Origin: Halegenticoccus tardaugens
GTDB taxonomy: Archaea > Halobacteriota > Halobacteria > Halobacteriales > Haloferacaceae
NCBI RefSeq assembly: GCF_004116405.1
Contig: NZ_SDIC01000001.1
Span: 434,001-498,000 of the forward strand
Direction of reading: 5' to 3'
Length of the DNA: 64,000 nucleotides
Both the position numbers and the translations under genes were made by a program. The notes beneath the pieces were generated by a model, which was not told the origin of the DNA, made no database searches, and worked only from the letters and a program-made list of their open reading frames with translations. This document shows positions 54,043 to 63,079 of this stretch, one piece after another. Positions within the stretch are counted from its first letter, which is position 1. Each line of letters begins with the position of its first letter.

Positions 54043-54115
54043 ATCCGAGAAGACGTCGGGGATGACAAAAGCCTCGTCTCTTCGATCTCCGCTCCGTCCC
54101 GAAGGGTGAGGCTTT

Positions 54116-54156
54116 AGCCTGCAATCCCCGTAAGTGAGAGTAGGGATTAAGAGGCT
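54116..54156. promoter_or_regulatory. Stem-loop and duplicated 15-mer upstream of cdc48
   Basis: The nested arms AGCCT/AGGCT (54116-54120, 54152-54156) and AATCCC/GGGATT (54123-54128, 54143-54148) form a hairpin with a 14-base loop. The 5' side contains AATCCCCGTAAGTGA (54123-54137), repeated with one change at 54246-54260, ending three bases before the cdc48 ATG. A TATA-like ACTATATGG lies between (about 54173-54181). Could be a leader-RNA element or remains of a small mobile repeat. Confidence 0.5.
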
Positions 54157-54263
54157 CGCGAGGCACAGTGTTACTATATGGCAATCGACGCGCGGGCGAC
54201 GGGGGTAGCAAAGGACTTATCCTGTGCCATCGCCGAGAAATCAGTAATCCCCGCAAGTGAATC

Positions 54264-56489
54264 ATGAACGAAGTCCAACTCGAAGTGGCGAAGGCGTACC
54301 CGAACGACTCGGGTCGCGGCATCGCCCGTCTTGATCCGGACACGCTGCTCCATCTCAAGCTCTCGCCGGGCGACATCATCGAGATCGAAGGCGGTGAGAC
54401 GACGGCCGCGAAGGTGTGGCGCGCCGACCGGCAGGACTGGAACACCGACACCGTCCGCATCGACGGATTCACCCGGCAGAACGCCGACGTCGGCATCGGC
54501 GAGCGCGTGACCATCAGGAAGGCGGAAGCGAAGAAGGCGAACAGGCTCGTGCTCGCGCCCCCGGAGGAGGCGAGCGTGCAGTTCGGCTCCGACGCCGCGG
54601 GCATGGTCAAGCGACAGATCCTGAAACGGCCGGTCGTAGAGCGCGACATCGTGCCCGTGATGTCCTCCACGAACCACCCGTTCATGCGCTCGCCCGGACA
54701 GGCGATCCCGCTCATCGCCGTCGAGACCGACCCGGACGACGTCGTCCTCATCACCGAGGACACCGAGGTCGAACTCCGTGAGGAACCCATCTCGGGCTTC
54801 GAGAAGACCGGCGGCGGGATCACCTACGAGGACATCGGCGGCCTCCAAAACGAGATCCAGCGCGTCCGGGAGATGGTCGAACTCCCGATGAAGCACCCGC
54901 AGATCTTCAAGAAGCTCGGCATCGAGCCGCCGCAGGGCGTCCTCCTCCACGGCCCGCCGGGCACGGGCAAGACCCTCCTGGCGAAGGCCGTCGCCAACGA
55001 GACCTCGGCGAGTTTCTTCTCCATCGCCGGCCCCGAGATCATCTCCAAGTACTACGGCGAGTCCGAACAGCAGCTCAGGGAGATCTTCGAGGACGCGAAG
55101 GAGGAGTCGCCGGCGATCATCTTCATCGACGAACTCGACTCCATCGCGCCCAAGCGCGAGGACGTGACCGGCGAGGTCGAACGCCGCGTCGTCGCCCAAC
55201 TGCTGACGATGATGGACGGGCTCGAAACCCGGGGACAGGTCATCGTCATCGCGGCGACGAACCGCGTCGACTCGGTCGACCCGGCGCTGCGTCGCCCCGG
55301 GCGGTTCGACCGCGAGATCGAGATCGGCGTCCCCGACGAAGTGGGTCGCAAGGAGATCCTCCAGATCCACACCCGCGGCATGCCGCTGTCGGACGACGTG
55401 AGCCTCGACCACCTCGCGGACGAGACCCACGGCTTCGTCGGCGCCGACATCGAGAGCCTCACCAAGGAGGCGGCGATGAAGGCGCTGCGGCGCTACCTCC
55501 CCGAGATCGACCTCGACGAGGAGGACATCCCGCCGAGCCTCATCGACCGGATGATCGTAAAACGGCAGGACTTCGGCGGCGCGCTCGCCGAGGTGGAACC
55601 CAGCGCGATGCGCGAGGTGCTGGTCGAACTGCCGAAGATCTCGTGGGACGACGTGGGCGGCCTCGAAGACCCCAAACAGCAGGTCAAAGAGAGCGTCGAG
55701 TGGCCGCTGACCGACCGCGACAAGTTCGAACGCATGGGCATCGAACCGCCGAAGGGCGTGCTCCTGTACGGCCCGCCCGGAACCGGCAAGACGCTGATGG
55801 CGAAGGCGGTCGCCAACGAGACGAACGCCAACTTCATCTCCGTCCGCGGACCGCAGCTCCTCTCGAAGTGGGTCGGCGAGTCGGAGAAGGCGATCCGACA
55901 GACCTTCCGGAAGGCCCGGCAGGTGTCGCCGACGGTCATCTTCTTCGACGAGCTCGACAGTCTCGCGCCCTCGCGGGGGCAGGAGGTCGGCAACAACGTC
56001 TCCGAGCGCGTCGTCAACCAGCTCCTGACCGAGCTCGACGGGCTGGAGGAGATGGGCGACGTGATGGTCATCGGCGCGACCAACCGCCCGGACATGATCG
56101 ACCCCGCGCTGATCCGCTCGGGCCGGTTCGACCGCCTCGTGATGATCGGCGAGCCGAGCGCGGAGGGCCGCGAGCAGATCCTGAAGATCCACACGCAGGC
56201 CAGCCCGCTCGCGCCCGACGTGAGCCTGCGCGAGATCGCGGAGATCACGGACGGCTACGTCGGCTCCGACCTCCAGAGCATCGCCCGCGAGGCAGCCATC
56301 GAGGCGCTCCGCGAGGACGGCGACGCCGACGAGATCGAGATGCGCCACTTCCGCAAGGCGATGGAGAACGTTCGCCCGACGATCAACGAGGACATCATGG
56401 ACTACTACGAGCAGATGGCCGACCGCTTCCGCGGCGGCGCGCGCGATCAGTTCGCCGAACGCGGCGGCGGGCGGATCGGCTTCCAGTGA
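54264..56489 (+). CDS. cdc48: Cdc48/VCP-type AAA+ unfoldase
   Basis: Hexameric ATP-driven protein unfoldase of 741 residues. An N-terminal substrate/adaptor domain (1-190: double-psi barrel start [22 protein letters not shown]) precedes two AAA modules. D1 has [17 protein letters not shown] (about 230) and [16 protein letters not shown]2 has [17 protein letters not shown] (about 503) and [12 protein letters not shown]. Each module has its Arg fingers ([18 protein letters not shown]). The tail ends GGGRIGFQ. The stop codon lies in a 67-base inverted repeat shared with phoU. Confidence 0.97.
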   Translation: MNEVQLEVAKAYPNDSGRGIARLDPDTLLHLKLSPGDIIEIEGGETTAAKVWRADRQDWNTDTVRIDGFTRQNADVGIGERVTIRKAEAKKANRLVLAPPEEASVQFGSDAAGMVKRQILKRPVVERDIVPVMSSTNHPFMRSPGQAIPLIAVETDPDDVVLITEDTEVELREEPISGFEKTGGGITYEDIGGLQNEIQRVREMVELPMKHPQIFKKLGIEPPQGVLLHGPPGTGKTLLAKAVANETSASFFSIAGPEIISKYYGESEQQLREIFEDAKEESPAIIFIDELDSIAPKREDVTGEVERRVVAQLLTMMDGLETRGQVIVIAATNRVDSVDPALRRPGRFDREIEIGVPDEVGRKEILQIHTRGMPLSDDVSLDHLADETHGFVGADIESLTKEAAMKALRRYLPEIDLDEEDIPPSLIDRMIVKRQDFGGALAEVEPSAMREVLVELPKISWDDVGGLEDPKQQVKESVEWPLTDRDKFERMGIEPPKGVLLYGPPGTGKTLMAKAVANETNANFISVRGPQLLSKWVGESEKAIRQTFRKARQVSPTVIFFDELDSLAPSRGQEVGNNVSERVVNQLLTELDGLEEMGDVMVIGATNRPDMIDPALIRSGRFDRLVMIGEPSAEGREQILKIHTQASPLAPDVSLREIAEITDGYVGSDLQSIAREAAIEALREDGDADEIEMRHFRKAMENVRPTINEDIMDYYEQMADRFRGGARDQFAERGGGRIGFQ

Positions 56490-56554
56490 ACCGTTTACGC
56501 TGCGGTCGCGCGCCTACGGCGCGCTCCCTCGGCAAACGGTTCATCAAAAGCGCT
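56488..56554. repeat. 67-base inverted repeat, copy A (3' of cdc48)
   Basis: Matches 58760-58826 in reverse complement at 66 of 67 bases. It begins within the cdc48 stop codon. Internally it is palindromic: the arms GAACCGTTT/AAACGGTTC enclose the perfect hairpin GCGCGCC-TAC-GGCGCGC. It is likely a REP-like transcription end element. Confidence 0.85.
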
Positions 56555-56819
56555 TCGTCACCCCCTCGGGCGCGGCGTCGCCGCGCCCTCGAGGGTTCCT
56601 CGGCCCGCTCGCGCCTCGCGGCGCTCGCGTCGTGAAATCTGGACGGTATTGACTCCCTCGCCGCCCTGAAGGGCGAAGCCTGCGCTCGAAATTCGGGTCG
56701 GAAGGCCCGAACGCGACAAGCGTTGACGCGCGAGCGCCGACGAGAAAAGCCGGCGTTTCCGGCGCAATGTCACGCCGAGAACACAATATACATACGGCTG
56801 ACCGTCGGAAGTCGAAAGC
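56555..56819. other. Intergenic region before phoU, with IS605-end-like hairpin
   Basis: No gene. It has a perfect hairpin CGCCCT-GA-AGGGCG (56662-56675) followed by AAGCCTGCG, resembling the ends of haloarchaeal IS200/IS605-type elements; a weaker match (CCCGAAGGGTGAGG... AGCCTGC) lies at about 54098-54122 upstream of cdc48. A TATA-like AATATACATA (56785-56794) precedes phoU by about 26 bases. Confidence 0.45.
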
Positions 56820-57494
56820 ATGCCACGAAACGAGTATCAGACCAGGCTCGCGGATCTCCGAAGCGACGTTCTCTACATGGCCGAAGTGGTCGCCGAACGG
56901 CTCCGGATGGGGCTCGACGCGCTCGAACAGAAGGACGAGCGCCTCGCGGAGGAGGTCATCCAGGGCGACGGCGAGGTGAACCGGATGTACCTCGACCTCG
57001 AGAGCGACTGCATCGACCTCATCGCCCTCCAGCAGCCGGTCGCGGGCGACCTCCGCTTTATCGCCTCGTCGTTCAAGATCATCACCGACCTCGAACGCAT
57101 CGCCGACCTCGCGACGAACCTCGGAAAGTACGCCACCGACGCCGAGCGGGACCTCTTCCCGGACGTCGATATCCAGCGACTCGGCGACTACACGCTCGAA
57201 ATGCTCGACCAGGCGATGGCGGCGTACGAGAACGAGGACGCCGACGAGTGTTACGCGGTCGCGGATCGAGACGACGACCTCGACGCGATGTGCGAGGCCG
57301 CGAGCGAGATCGTCGTCCGCGACCTCATCGAGGGCGAAGAACTGGGGTCCGACGGCGCGGTTGAACCACTCATGCAGGACGTCTCGCGCCTGCTTCTCAC
57401 CGTGCGCGACCTCGAACGGGTCGGCGACCACGCGGTCAACATCGCCGCGCGCACCCTCTACATGATCGAAAACGACGACGAGCTCATCTACTAG
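56820..57494 (+). CDS. phoU: PhoU phosphate-signalling protein, copy 1
   Basis: A 224-residue all-helical protein with two PhoU repeats, each with the metal-binding E/DxxxD-type motifs (LDLESDCIDLIALQQPVAGDLRFI, DLERIADLATNLGKY; VRDLERVGDHAVNIAAR). It modulates Pst uptake and phosphate sensing. About 55% identical to copy 2 by eye, but the last 83 bases including the stop are the same. It is monocistronic and convergent to the pst operon side. TTTTT at 57501-57505 may terminate it. Confidence 0.95.
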   Translation: MPRNEYQTRLADLRSDVLYMAEVVAERLRMGLDALEQKDERLAEEVIQGDGEVNRMYLDLESDCIDLIALQQPVAGDLRFIASSFKIITDLERIADLATNLGKYATDAERDLFPDVDIQRLGDYTLEMLDQAMAAYENEDADECYAVADRDDDLDAMCEAASEIVVRDLIEGEELGSDGAVEPLMQDVSRLLLTVRDLERVGDHAVNIAARTLYMIENDDELIY

Positions 57495-57665
57495 ACGACC
57501 TTTTTCCGCCTCGGGTGCGCTTCGCGCACCGCTCGGCGCAAAAAGCTCGAGCAAAAAAGACCGCTCGCTCCCTGCGGTCGCTCGCGGTACGATTTCGTGA
57601 ACACGGGCGTAACCGGTCATCTTGAGCCGGTGAACTTTTATCCGGATCGAGTACATTTCGCAGTC

Positions 57666-57857
57666 ATGACCGGTCCGCAACGGTCGTGCGAGCGTACGTC
57701 GTCCGTCCTGCTCCTCGACCACAGCCTCCTCTCGCTGTCGGATTACCTCGCCATGCAGCGGTCGGTCGGCAACGAGACGCGCTTTCGGATCCTCGAACGC
57801 GGCGTCCGCGAACTGATGCGCGAGGAGTGGGAACCGCTCGACGCCTACGGTCGCTGA
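57666..57857 (+). pseudogene. Internally deleted winged-helix regulator
   Basis: A 63-codon frame after a TATA-like CTTTTA (57635-57640). The N-terminal part SLSDYLAMQRSVGNETRFRILER is the first helix pair of haloarchaeal ArsR-type winged-helix regulators; the C-terminal part ERGVRELMREEWEPLDAYG is their last helix. The DNA-recognition helix and wing of about 60-70 residues are missing at the ILER/GV junction, in frame. It therefore reads as a shrunken gene; the promoter looks intact, so a small dimerisation-only protein may still be made. Confidence 0.6.
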
Positions 57858-57861
57858 AGCC

Positions 57862-58614
57862 TTACTTCTCTCCCGTCTCTCCATTCTCGACCAGCTCCAC
57901 CCGATCGCGGAGCCACGCCACCGCCGCGCGGACCGCCTCGGCGTCCCGCCCGGACACCTTGATGCGGTTGTGCACGTCGCCGCGGGCCGGATAGCTGCCG
58001 ACGGCGACGTCGAACCGGTCGCGAACCTCGGCGAGTTGTTTCGTCACCGCCCCCTCCGGTGCGGGCGTGAAGAGCGTCTCCGAGACCCCGTCGCCGTCGA
58101 ACTCCTCGGCGACGAGTTCGAACATCGCGCGCATCTCGTCCGGGATGCCGGGGAGGACGTACACGTTCTCGGTCACACACCCCGGCGAGAGCCCCGCGGG
58201 ATTGAGGAGCGGGCGGCTCCCCTCCGGGATCGACGACTGCGCGTCCGCGTCGATCTCGAGGTCGTACGCCTCGGCCAGGTCGGGGTTGGCCTCCCGGAAC
58301 GCGGCGACGGTTTCGAGCACGTCCGCCCTGGCCTCCTCGTTCACGACGAGCGATCGGCCGAACGCGGTCGCCACGCCGTCCATCGTCAGGTCGTCGTGCG
58401 TCCCGCCCAGCCCGCCGGTGACGACGACCGCACTGTACGCGTCGCTCCACTCCCGCACCGCCTCGGCGATGACGCCCTCGTCGTCGGGCACGGTGAGGAT
58501 CCGCCTCACCGTCGCGCCGCGCTCGGTCAGCCGCCGCGCTAGCCACGTCGCGTTCGTGTTCTCCGTGTCCCCGGCTAGCAGTTCGTCGCCGACCGTGAGG
58601 ATCGCCACGTTCAT
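57862..58614 (-). CDS. CinA-type molybdopterin-binding-fold protein
   Basis: A 250-residue MoCF-domain protein of the CinA/YgcT N-terminal family: starts MNVAILTVGDELLAGDTENTNATWLARRL, has VVVTGGLGGTHDDLT and VYVLPGIPDEMRAMF. It lacks the C-terminal nicotinamide-mononucleotide deamidase domain of full CinA. The role could be nucleotide pyrophosphatase-like as in bacterial homologues; that is inference. It sits between the convergent phoU genes. Confidence 0.9.
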   Translation of the reverse strand: MNVAILTVGDELLAGDTENTNATWLARRLTERGATVRRILTVPDDEGVIAEAVREWSDAYSAVVVTGGLGGTHDDLTMDGVATAFGRSLVVNEEARADVLETVAAFREANPDLAEAYDLEIDADAQSSIPEGSRPLLNPAGLSPGCVTENVYVLPGIPDEMRAMFELVAEEFDGDGVSETLFTPAPEGAVTKQLAEVRDRFDVAVGSYPARGDVHNRIKVSGRDAEAVRAAVAWLRDRVELVENGETGEK

Positions 58615-58759
58615 GGCCCGGATGCGGCCCCCGGACGATTAAGCGTTGGTCAGGCGGCAGGGCGGCGGTGCGGTAAGCCCGAGGAGTCGTACCGCGAGCG
58701 AAGCGAGCGGGCCGACGACCGAACGGAGTCACGGCGAAGCCGTGACGAAGCGAGGGAGG

Positions 58760-58826
58760 AGCGCTTTTGATGAACCGTTTACCGAGGGAGCGCGCCGTAG
58801 GCGCGCGACCGCAGCGTAAACGGTTC
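58760..58826. repeat. 67-base inverted repeat, copy B (3' of phoU copy 2)
   Basis: The reverse complement of copy A with one mismatch. Its right end includes one base of the phoU copy 2 stop codon. Adjacent 58688-58750 holds further short palindromes (CACGGCTTCGCCGTG-type), all likely transcription ends or REP-like sequence. Confidence 0.85.
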
Positions 58827-59488
58827 TAGTAGATGAGCTCGTCGTCGTTTTCGATCATGTAGAGGGTGCGCGCGGCGATGTTGACCGCGTGGTCGCCGAC
58901 CCGTTCGATGTCCCGAACGGTCAGGAGAAAGTGAGAAACCTCGGCGAACAGCGACTCGTCGTACGCGGCGTCGAGCCCGACGAGGTCGCGGACGACGACC
59001 GCCCCGACGCGTTCGCACTCGACGTCGAGGTCGTCGTCCCGCGCCGCGATCTCGCGACAGGCGTCGGCGTCGCGGCGGGCGTACGCCGCGAGCGCGTCGT
59101 CGAGCATCGACACGGCGAGCGAACCGAGCGCCCGCAGGTCGACCGTCGGAAACACCTCGCGCTCGCGCGCGATCACGTAGCGACACAGGTTCGTCGCGAG
59201 GTCGGCGATCCGTTCGAGGTCGGTCACGATCTTGAAGGAGGAGACGACGAACCGGAGATCGCCGGCGACGGGTTGCTGAAGGGCGATGAGATCGAGACAG
59301 GTCCTCTCGAGGTCGAGAGATAGTTCGTTGACGTCGCTGTCGGTCCGGATCAGCGACCGCGCGCGGTCCGCGTCGCGTCGGGCGAGCGCGGCGAACGCCT
59401 TCTCGACGCGGGCGACGACGGCCTCGCCCATGTCGAGCACCGAATCGTGGAGCGCCGCCAGCTCGCGCTGGTACTCCTCGCGGGGCAC
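58826..59488 (-). CDS. phoU: PhoU phosphate-signalling protein, copy 2
   Basis: A 220-residue PhoU with two three-helix repeats (DLIALQQPVAGDLRFVVSSFKIVTDLERIADLATNL; VRDIERVGDHAVNIAAR). It is the last gene of the pst operon, six bases after pstB's stop codon, which is the usual position for pst-linked PhoU. Compared with copy 1 it differs along most of its length, but the final 83 bases (58826-58908) are identical to those of copy 1. Confidence 0.96.
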   Translation of the reverse strand: MPREEYQRELAALHDSVLDMGEAVVARVEKAFAALARRDADRARSLIRTDSDVNELSLDLERTCLDLIALQQPVAGDLRFVVSSFKIVTDLERIADLATNLCRYVIAREREVFPTVDLRALGSLAVSMLDDALAAYARRDADACREIAARDDDLDVECERVGAVVVRDLVGLDAAYDESLFAEVSHFLLTVRDIERVGDHAVNIAARTLYMIENDDELIY

Positions 59489-59493
59489 GTCAG

Positions 59494-60369
59494 TTAGCCG
59501 AACTTGCCGGTGATGTAGTCCTCGACGCGCTGACTCTGGGGGTTTTCGAAGATCTTCTGGGTGTCGTCAAACTCAACGAGTTCGCCACCGGTGAGGAAGA
59601 CGGCGGTTTTGTCGCTGATTCGCGCGGCCTGCTGCATGTTGTGGGTGACGATGATGACCGTGTACTCCTCCGCGAGATCGTCGATGAGGTCTTCGATCTG
59701 TGAGGTCGCAACTGGGTCGAGCGCGCTCGCCGGCTCGTCCATGAGGATGACCTCGGGATCGACGGCGATCGCGCGGGCGATGCAGAGCCGCTGTTGCTGG
59801 CCGCCCGAGAGTTCCAATCCGCTCTCGTCGAGGCGGTTTTTGACTTCATCCCAGAGCGCCGCCCCCTTGAGTGCTTGTTCGACTTTTTCGTCCACGTTTT
59901 CGGTCTTCCCCTGAACCTTGAGGCCGTACGCGACGTTGTCGTAGATGCTCTTCGGGAAGGGGTTCGGCGCTTGAAACACCATTCCGATGTGCCGTCTGAG
60001 GGAAACGGGATCGACGTCGTCGTCGTACACGTTCTTCCCTTCGAAGAAGAGGTCACCGTCGACGCGACAGGAGTCGATCAGGTCGTTCATTCGGTTGATA
60101 CACCGAAGGAACGTCGACTTTCCGCAACCTGACGGGCCGATCATCGCCGTCACCTGATTCTGTGGGATCGCGATGTCGATGTTTTGAAGCGCCTGATCGT
60201 TACCGTAGTACACGTCGAGGTTCCGTGACTCGATTACGGTCCGTGAGTCGCTCTTTCTACCCGATCCGCGTCCCGCGTTGACTGCCTCCGACCCCGGCCG
60301 AGGCGAAACGAGGGTGTCGTTTTCGGTCTCTGCGTCTGGGTCGGGGCTGGACATGTTTTCCTGTGTCAT
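59494..60369 (-). CDS. pstB: Phosphate ABC transporter ATP-binding protein
   Basis: A 291-residue ABC ATPase energising phosphate import. After an acidic 45-residue N-terminus it has Walker [10 protein letters not shown], the PstB-specific [14 protein letters not shown], signature [15 protein letters not shown], Walker [14 protein letters not shown] and the H-loop [11 protein letters not shown]. It follows pstA by one base and precedes phoU by five bases. Confidence 0.97.
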   Translation of the reverse strand: MTQENMSSPDPDAETENDTLVSPRPGSEAVNAGRGSGRKSDSRTVIESRNLDVYYGNDQALQNIDIAIPQNQVTAMIGPSGCGKSTFLRCINRMNDLIDSCRVDGDLFFEGKNVYDDDVDPVSLRRHIGMVFQAPNPFPKSIYDNVAYGLKVQGKTENVDEKVEQALKGAALWDEVKNRLDESGLELSGGQQQRLCIARAIAVDPEVILMDEPASALDPVATSQIEDLIDDLAEEYTVIIVTHNMQQAARISDKTAVFLTGGELVEFDDTQKIFENPQSQRVEDYITGKFG

Positions 60370-60370
60370 T

Positions 60371-61990
60371 TTAACTCCTCCGCTGATATTTGTTCCGGAT
60401 GAGAATTGCCGCGGCGTTCATCGAAAGCAGTACCACCAGCAGCGTAACGACGCCGGCCGCCATGACACCGTACTGGAAATCGGTGCTCGGTTCGGCGACC
60501 CACGCGAAGATCTGACGCGGCATGGCGCTGTAGATGTCGAAGAAATTTTCCGGTGCTACGTACACGTTCGCTGCGGCACCGATCATGAGGAGCGGCGCGG
60601 TTTCGCCGATGGCTCTACCGAACGCGAGGATGCTCCCAGTGAGAATCCCGGGAAGCGCACGCGGGAGCACCACTCGGCGGACCGTTTGCCAACGCGTCGC
60701 ACCCATCCCGTAGGAGGCCTGTCGAAGCGTATCCGGCACCGCGCGAATCGCCTCCTGTGCCGAAATGATGATGATCGGTAGGATGAGAAGCGCGACGGTC
60801 ATACCGCCGACGATGACGATTCCTGTCTGGAAATTGAACCAATTGACGAACAGTGCCAGTCCCAAGATTCCGTACACGACAGAGGGAACGCCGGCAAGGT
60901 TACCGATGTTAATCTCTATGAGCTTTACGACCTTCCCCAGCGGACCGCCGCTGGGCGCGTATTCTTCGAGATATATCGCGGCGCCAACCCCGACGGGGAA
61001 CGAGGCGACGACGATCACGACCATCATCATAATCGTCCCGATCATCGCCGGGTAGATCCCGGCTTCATCGGGGAAGCGCGAAGGGGCGCTCGTGAGGAAT
61101 TGGTAATCGAGCCACGCTTCAGGGCCGGCGAAGCCGAACACCTCGGCGAGTATCCCCCCGGCGATCGCTCCGCCCATGACGACGACAGGAAGCAGTAACC
61201 CGACAGGGCGGTCGCGCTCTCTCATAACGCTCTCGAAGTAGACCACCGTCGGGATACCACCAAACGTAAACAGAATGATCCACACCTCGGGTCCGAGTCC
61301 GGTGAACGGCATAACGAACGCACCGGCGACGGCGACAGCCAGCACCAGCGCACCAGCGATGATGCCGTCTCGTTGATTACCGCGGTCACGGGCGATCTTG
61401 AGTCCCGCGAGCGTCGCACCGGGGAGACCGAACGTCAGGAGGTAGATCAACCACGCGGTGGGTAACACGGGCACATTCACGACCCCGATGTACGTCGCTG
61501 GCGCGAGCACGCCGAGGGCGATACCGACGACGAGCAACTGTTCAACGATACCGGTGCCGGAACGAACGCGTCGGTGGCCGACGATCGCGCTGACCGCGAC
61601 GGCTATCGCGAGAACCGACGCTAACCATCCGAAGACGTTGAAGACGTCTATGAACAGGAGCAGGACTCCTAGGCCGAGCAGCAGGCCGTAGAGGGGAATT
61701 CCCAGAGCGGTCATTCCGATCCACACGTCGTCGTCGTCGGTCCGGGAAATCAAGTATGCGACGAGCGCCGTGGCAGGCAGGACGAGTGTTACCAAGAACG
61801 TGAGGTGCCACTCCGTATCCGCCGTGGCTGGATTGATGGCGTCGTTCGCGACGACCGCGAGAAGCGAAAATACCGCCAGAATCGCGAACAGCGTGGCGCC
61901 CAGACAGAGCGCCGCGAAAAGTCGCCCGGGGAGTCGGCTAATCTCTCCGGAAGCACCGAACCACGACTGTTTGCCCCGTTCGGTCGCCAT
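60371..61990 (-). CDS. pstA: Phosphate ABC transporter permease PstA with long N-terminal extension
   Basis: A 539-residue permease. The C-terminal half (about 270-539) is a standard PstA permease with [17 protein letters not shown] and the EAA-like loop [31 protein letters not shown]. The N-terminal half adds about seven hydrophobic helices not found in bacterial PstA (usual length about 290). ATG 61990 was chosen; a longer frame to 62065 would overlap pstC. Third gene of pstSCAB-phoU. Confidence 0.93.
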   Translation of the reverse strand: MATERGKQSWFGASGEISRLPGRLFAALCLGATLFAILAVFSLLAVVANDAINPATADTEWHLTFLVTLVLPATALVAYLISRTDDDDVWIGMTALGIPLYGLLLGLGVLLLFIDVFNVFGWLASVLAIAVAVSAIVGHRRVRSGTGIVEQLLVVGIALGVLAPATYIGVVNVPVLPTAWLIYLLTFGLPGATLAGLKIARDRGNQRDGIIAGALVLAVAVAGAFVMPFTGLGPEVWIILFTFGGIPTVVYFESVMRERDRPVGLLLPVVVMGGAIAGGILAEVFGFAGPEAWLDYQFLTSAPSRFPDEAGIYPAMIGTIMMMVVIVVASFPVGVGAAIYLEEYAPSGGPLGKVVKLIEINIGNLAGVPSVVYGILGLALFVNWFNFQTGIVIVGGMTVALLILPIIIISAQEAIRAVPDTLRQASYGMGATRWQTVRRVVLPRALPGILTGSILAFGRAIGETAPLLMIGAAANVYVAPENFFDIYSAMPRQIFAWVAEPSTDFQYGVMAAGVVTLLVVLLSMNAAAILIRNKYQRRS

Positions 61991-62033
61991 CAGCTCATCC
62001 CCCCGGTGACACGTCGAGCGTGGAGTCGTCCGT

Positions 62034-62954
62034 TCATCGATACTCCTCCTGGTACCGTTCCGCAATTACGTTGCTGGCGAGATTCATGACGAACGTGATG
62101 GCGAACAGCGTGATTCCGATCGCGAACATCGACTTGTAGGCGATCGAACCGCCGGCGATGTCCGTCGTGACGAGTTCGACCATCGCCGCGGTCATGACTT
62201 CGAGGGACTCGAACGGACTCGGAATGAGCCGCGAGCGCATCCCGGACGCCATGACGACGATCATCGTTTCGCCGATGGCTCGTGACAGCGCCAGAATAAA
62301 CGAAGAGAAGATCCCGGAGATGGCAGCCGGAATGACGATTCCGGTCGAGACTTCGAACTTCGTCGCCCCGAGCCCGTAGCCGGCCTGTCTGAGCGAGTCC
62401 GGGACGGCGGTCATCGCGTCTTCACTCAAACTCGACACCATCGGGATGATCATGATGCCGACCATGATGGACGCGCTCAACGCGTTGAACGTGCCCAGCG
62501 GGAGGCCGACCTCGCGGAGCGCGGGGGTCACATACGCGAGAGCGAAATACCCGTAAACGACCGTCGGGATGCCGGCCAGGATTTCCAGCGCGGGTTTGAT
62601 CACCGACCGAGTTCGACTGCTCGCGTATTCGCTCAGGTACGCCGCTGATGCGACCCCGACTGGGATGGCGATCATCGCCGACATGACCGTGACGAATAAG
62701 GTACCGCTAACCAGCGGAAGCACGCCGAACTCCTGGTTGATCTTCGGGCTCCAGTCCGTCCCAAGGAAGAAGTCCGCGGGAGACACGTCCGCGAAGAACT
62801 GGATGGCGTCGACCAGCAGCGTCACGACGATTGCGACCGTGACGAACACCGAGAGCGCCGCGCACGCGAACAGGATCCACTTTATCGTCTGTTCCTGCGC
62901 GGAGCGGGCGGTAGATCCGCCGACGAAATCGGGTGTTCTCGTTTCCTGGCTCAT
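62034..62954 (-). CDS. pstC: Phosphate ABC transporter permease PstC
   Basis: A 306-residue permease with six hydrophobic helices and the loop EDAMTAVPDSLRQAGYGLGATKFEV, which docks PstB. ILAGIPTVVYGYFALAYV is family-typical. The product starts MSQETRTPDFVGG and its gene follows pstS by 125 bases. The pst genes are less GC-rich at third positions than the neighbours, suggesting separate ancestry or high expression. Confidence 0.95.
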   Translation of the reverse strand: MSQETRTPDFVGGSTARSAQEQTIKWILFACAALSVFVTVAIVVTLLVDAIQFFADVSPADFFLGTDWSPKINQEFGVLPLVSGTLFVTVMSAMIAIPVGVASAAYLSEYASSRTRSVIKPALEILAGIPTVVYGYFALAYVTPALREVGLPLGTFNALSASIMVGIMIIPMVSSLSEDAMTAVPDSLRQAGYGLGATKFEVSTGIVIPAAISGIFSSFILALSRAIGETMIVVMASGMRSRLIPSPFESLEVMTAAMVELVTTDIAGGSIAYKSMFAIGITLFAITFVMNLASNVIAERYQEEYR

Positions 62955-63079
62955 CTTGTGAACGCTGTGTTGTGCTTCATGAAAAGCAGCGTGATTTTCC
63001 CGCTCGGTTTTTTCTGTTCTGACGTGTTTTTCGTCCCGGTGGCCGAAGGCGGTTGTTCTCCGTGAATCGTCTTCTGCGG

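Noticed and set aside
57597..57665. GTG-started extension of the short regulator frame
   Set aside because: The added 23 codons cover the TATA-like box and are unlike regulator N-termini; ATG 57666 fits a leaderless start.
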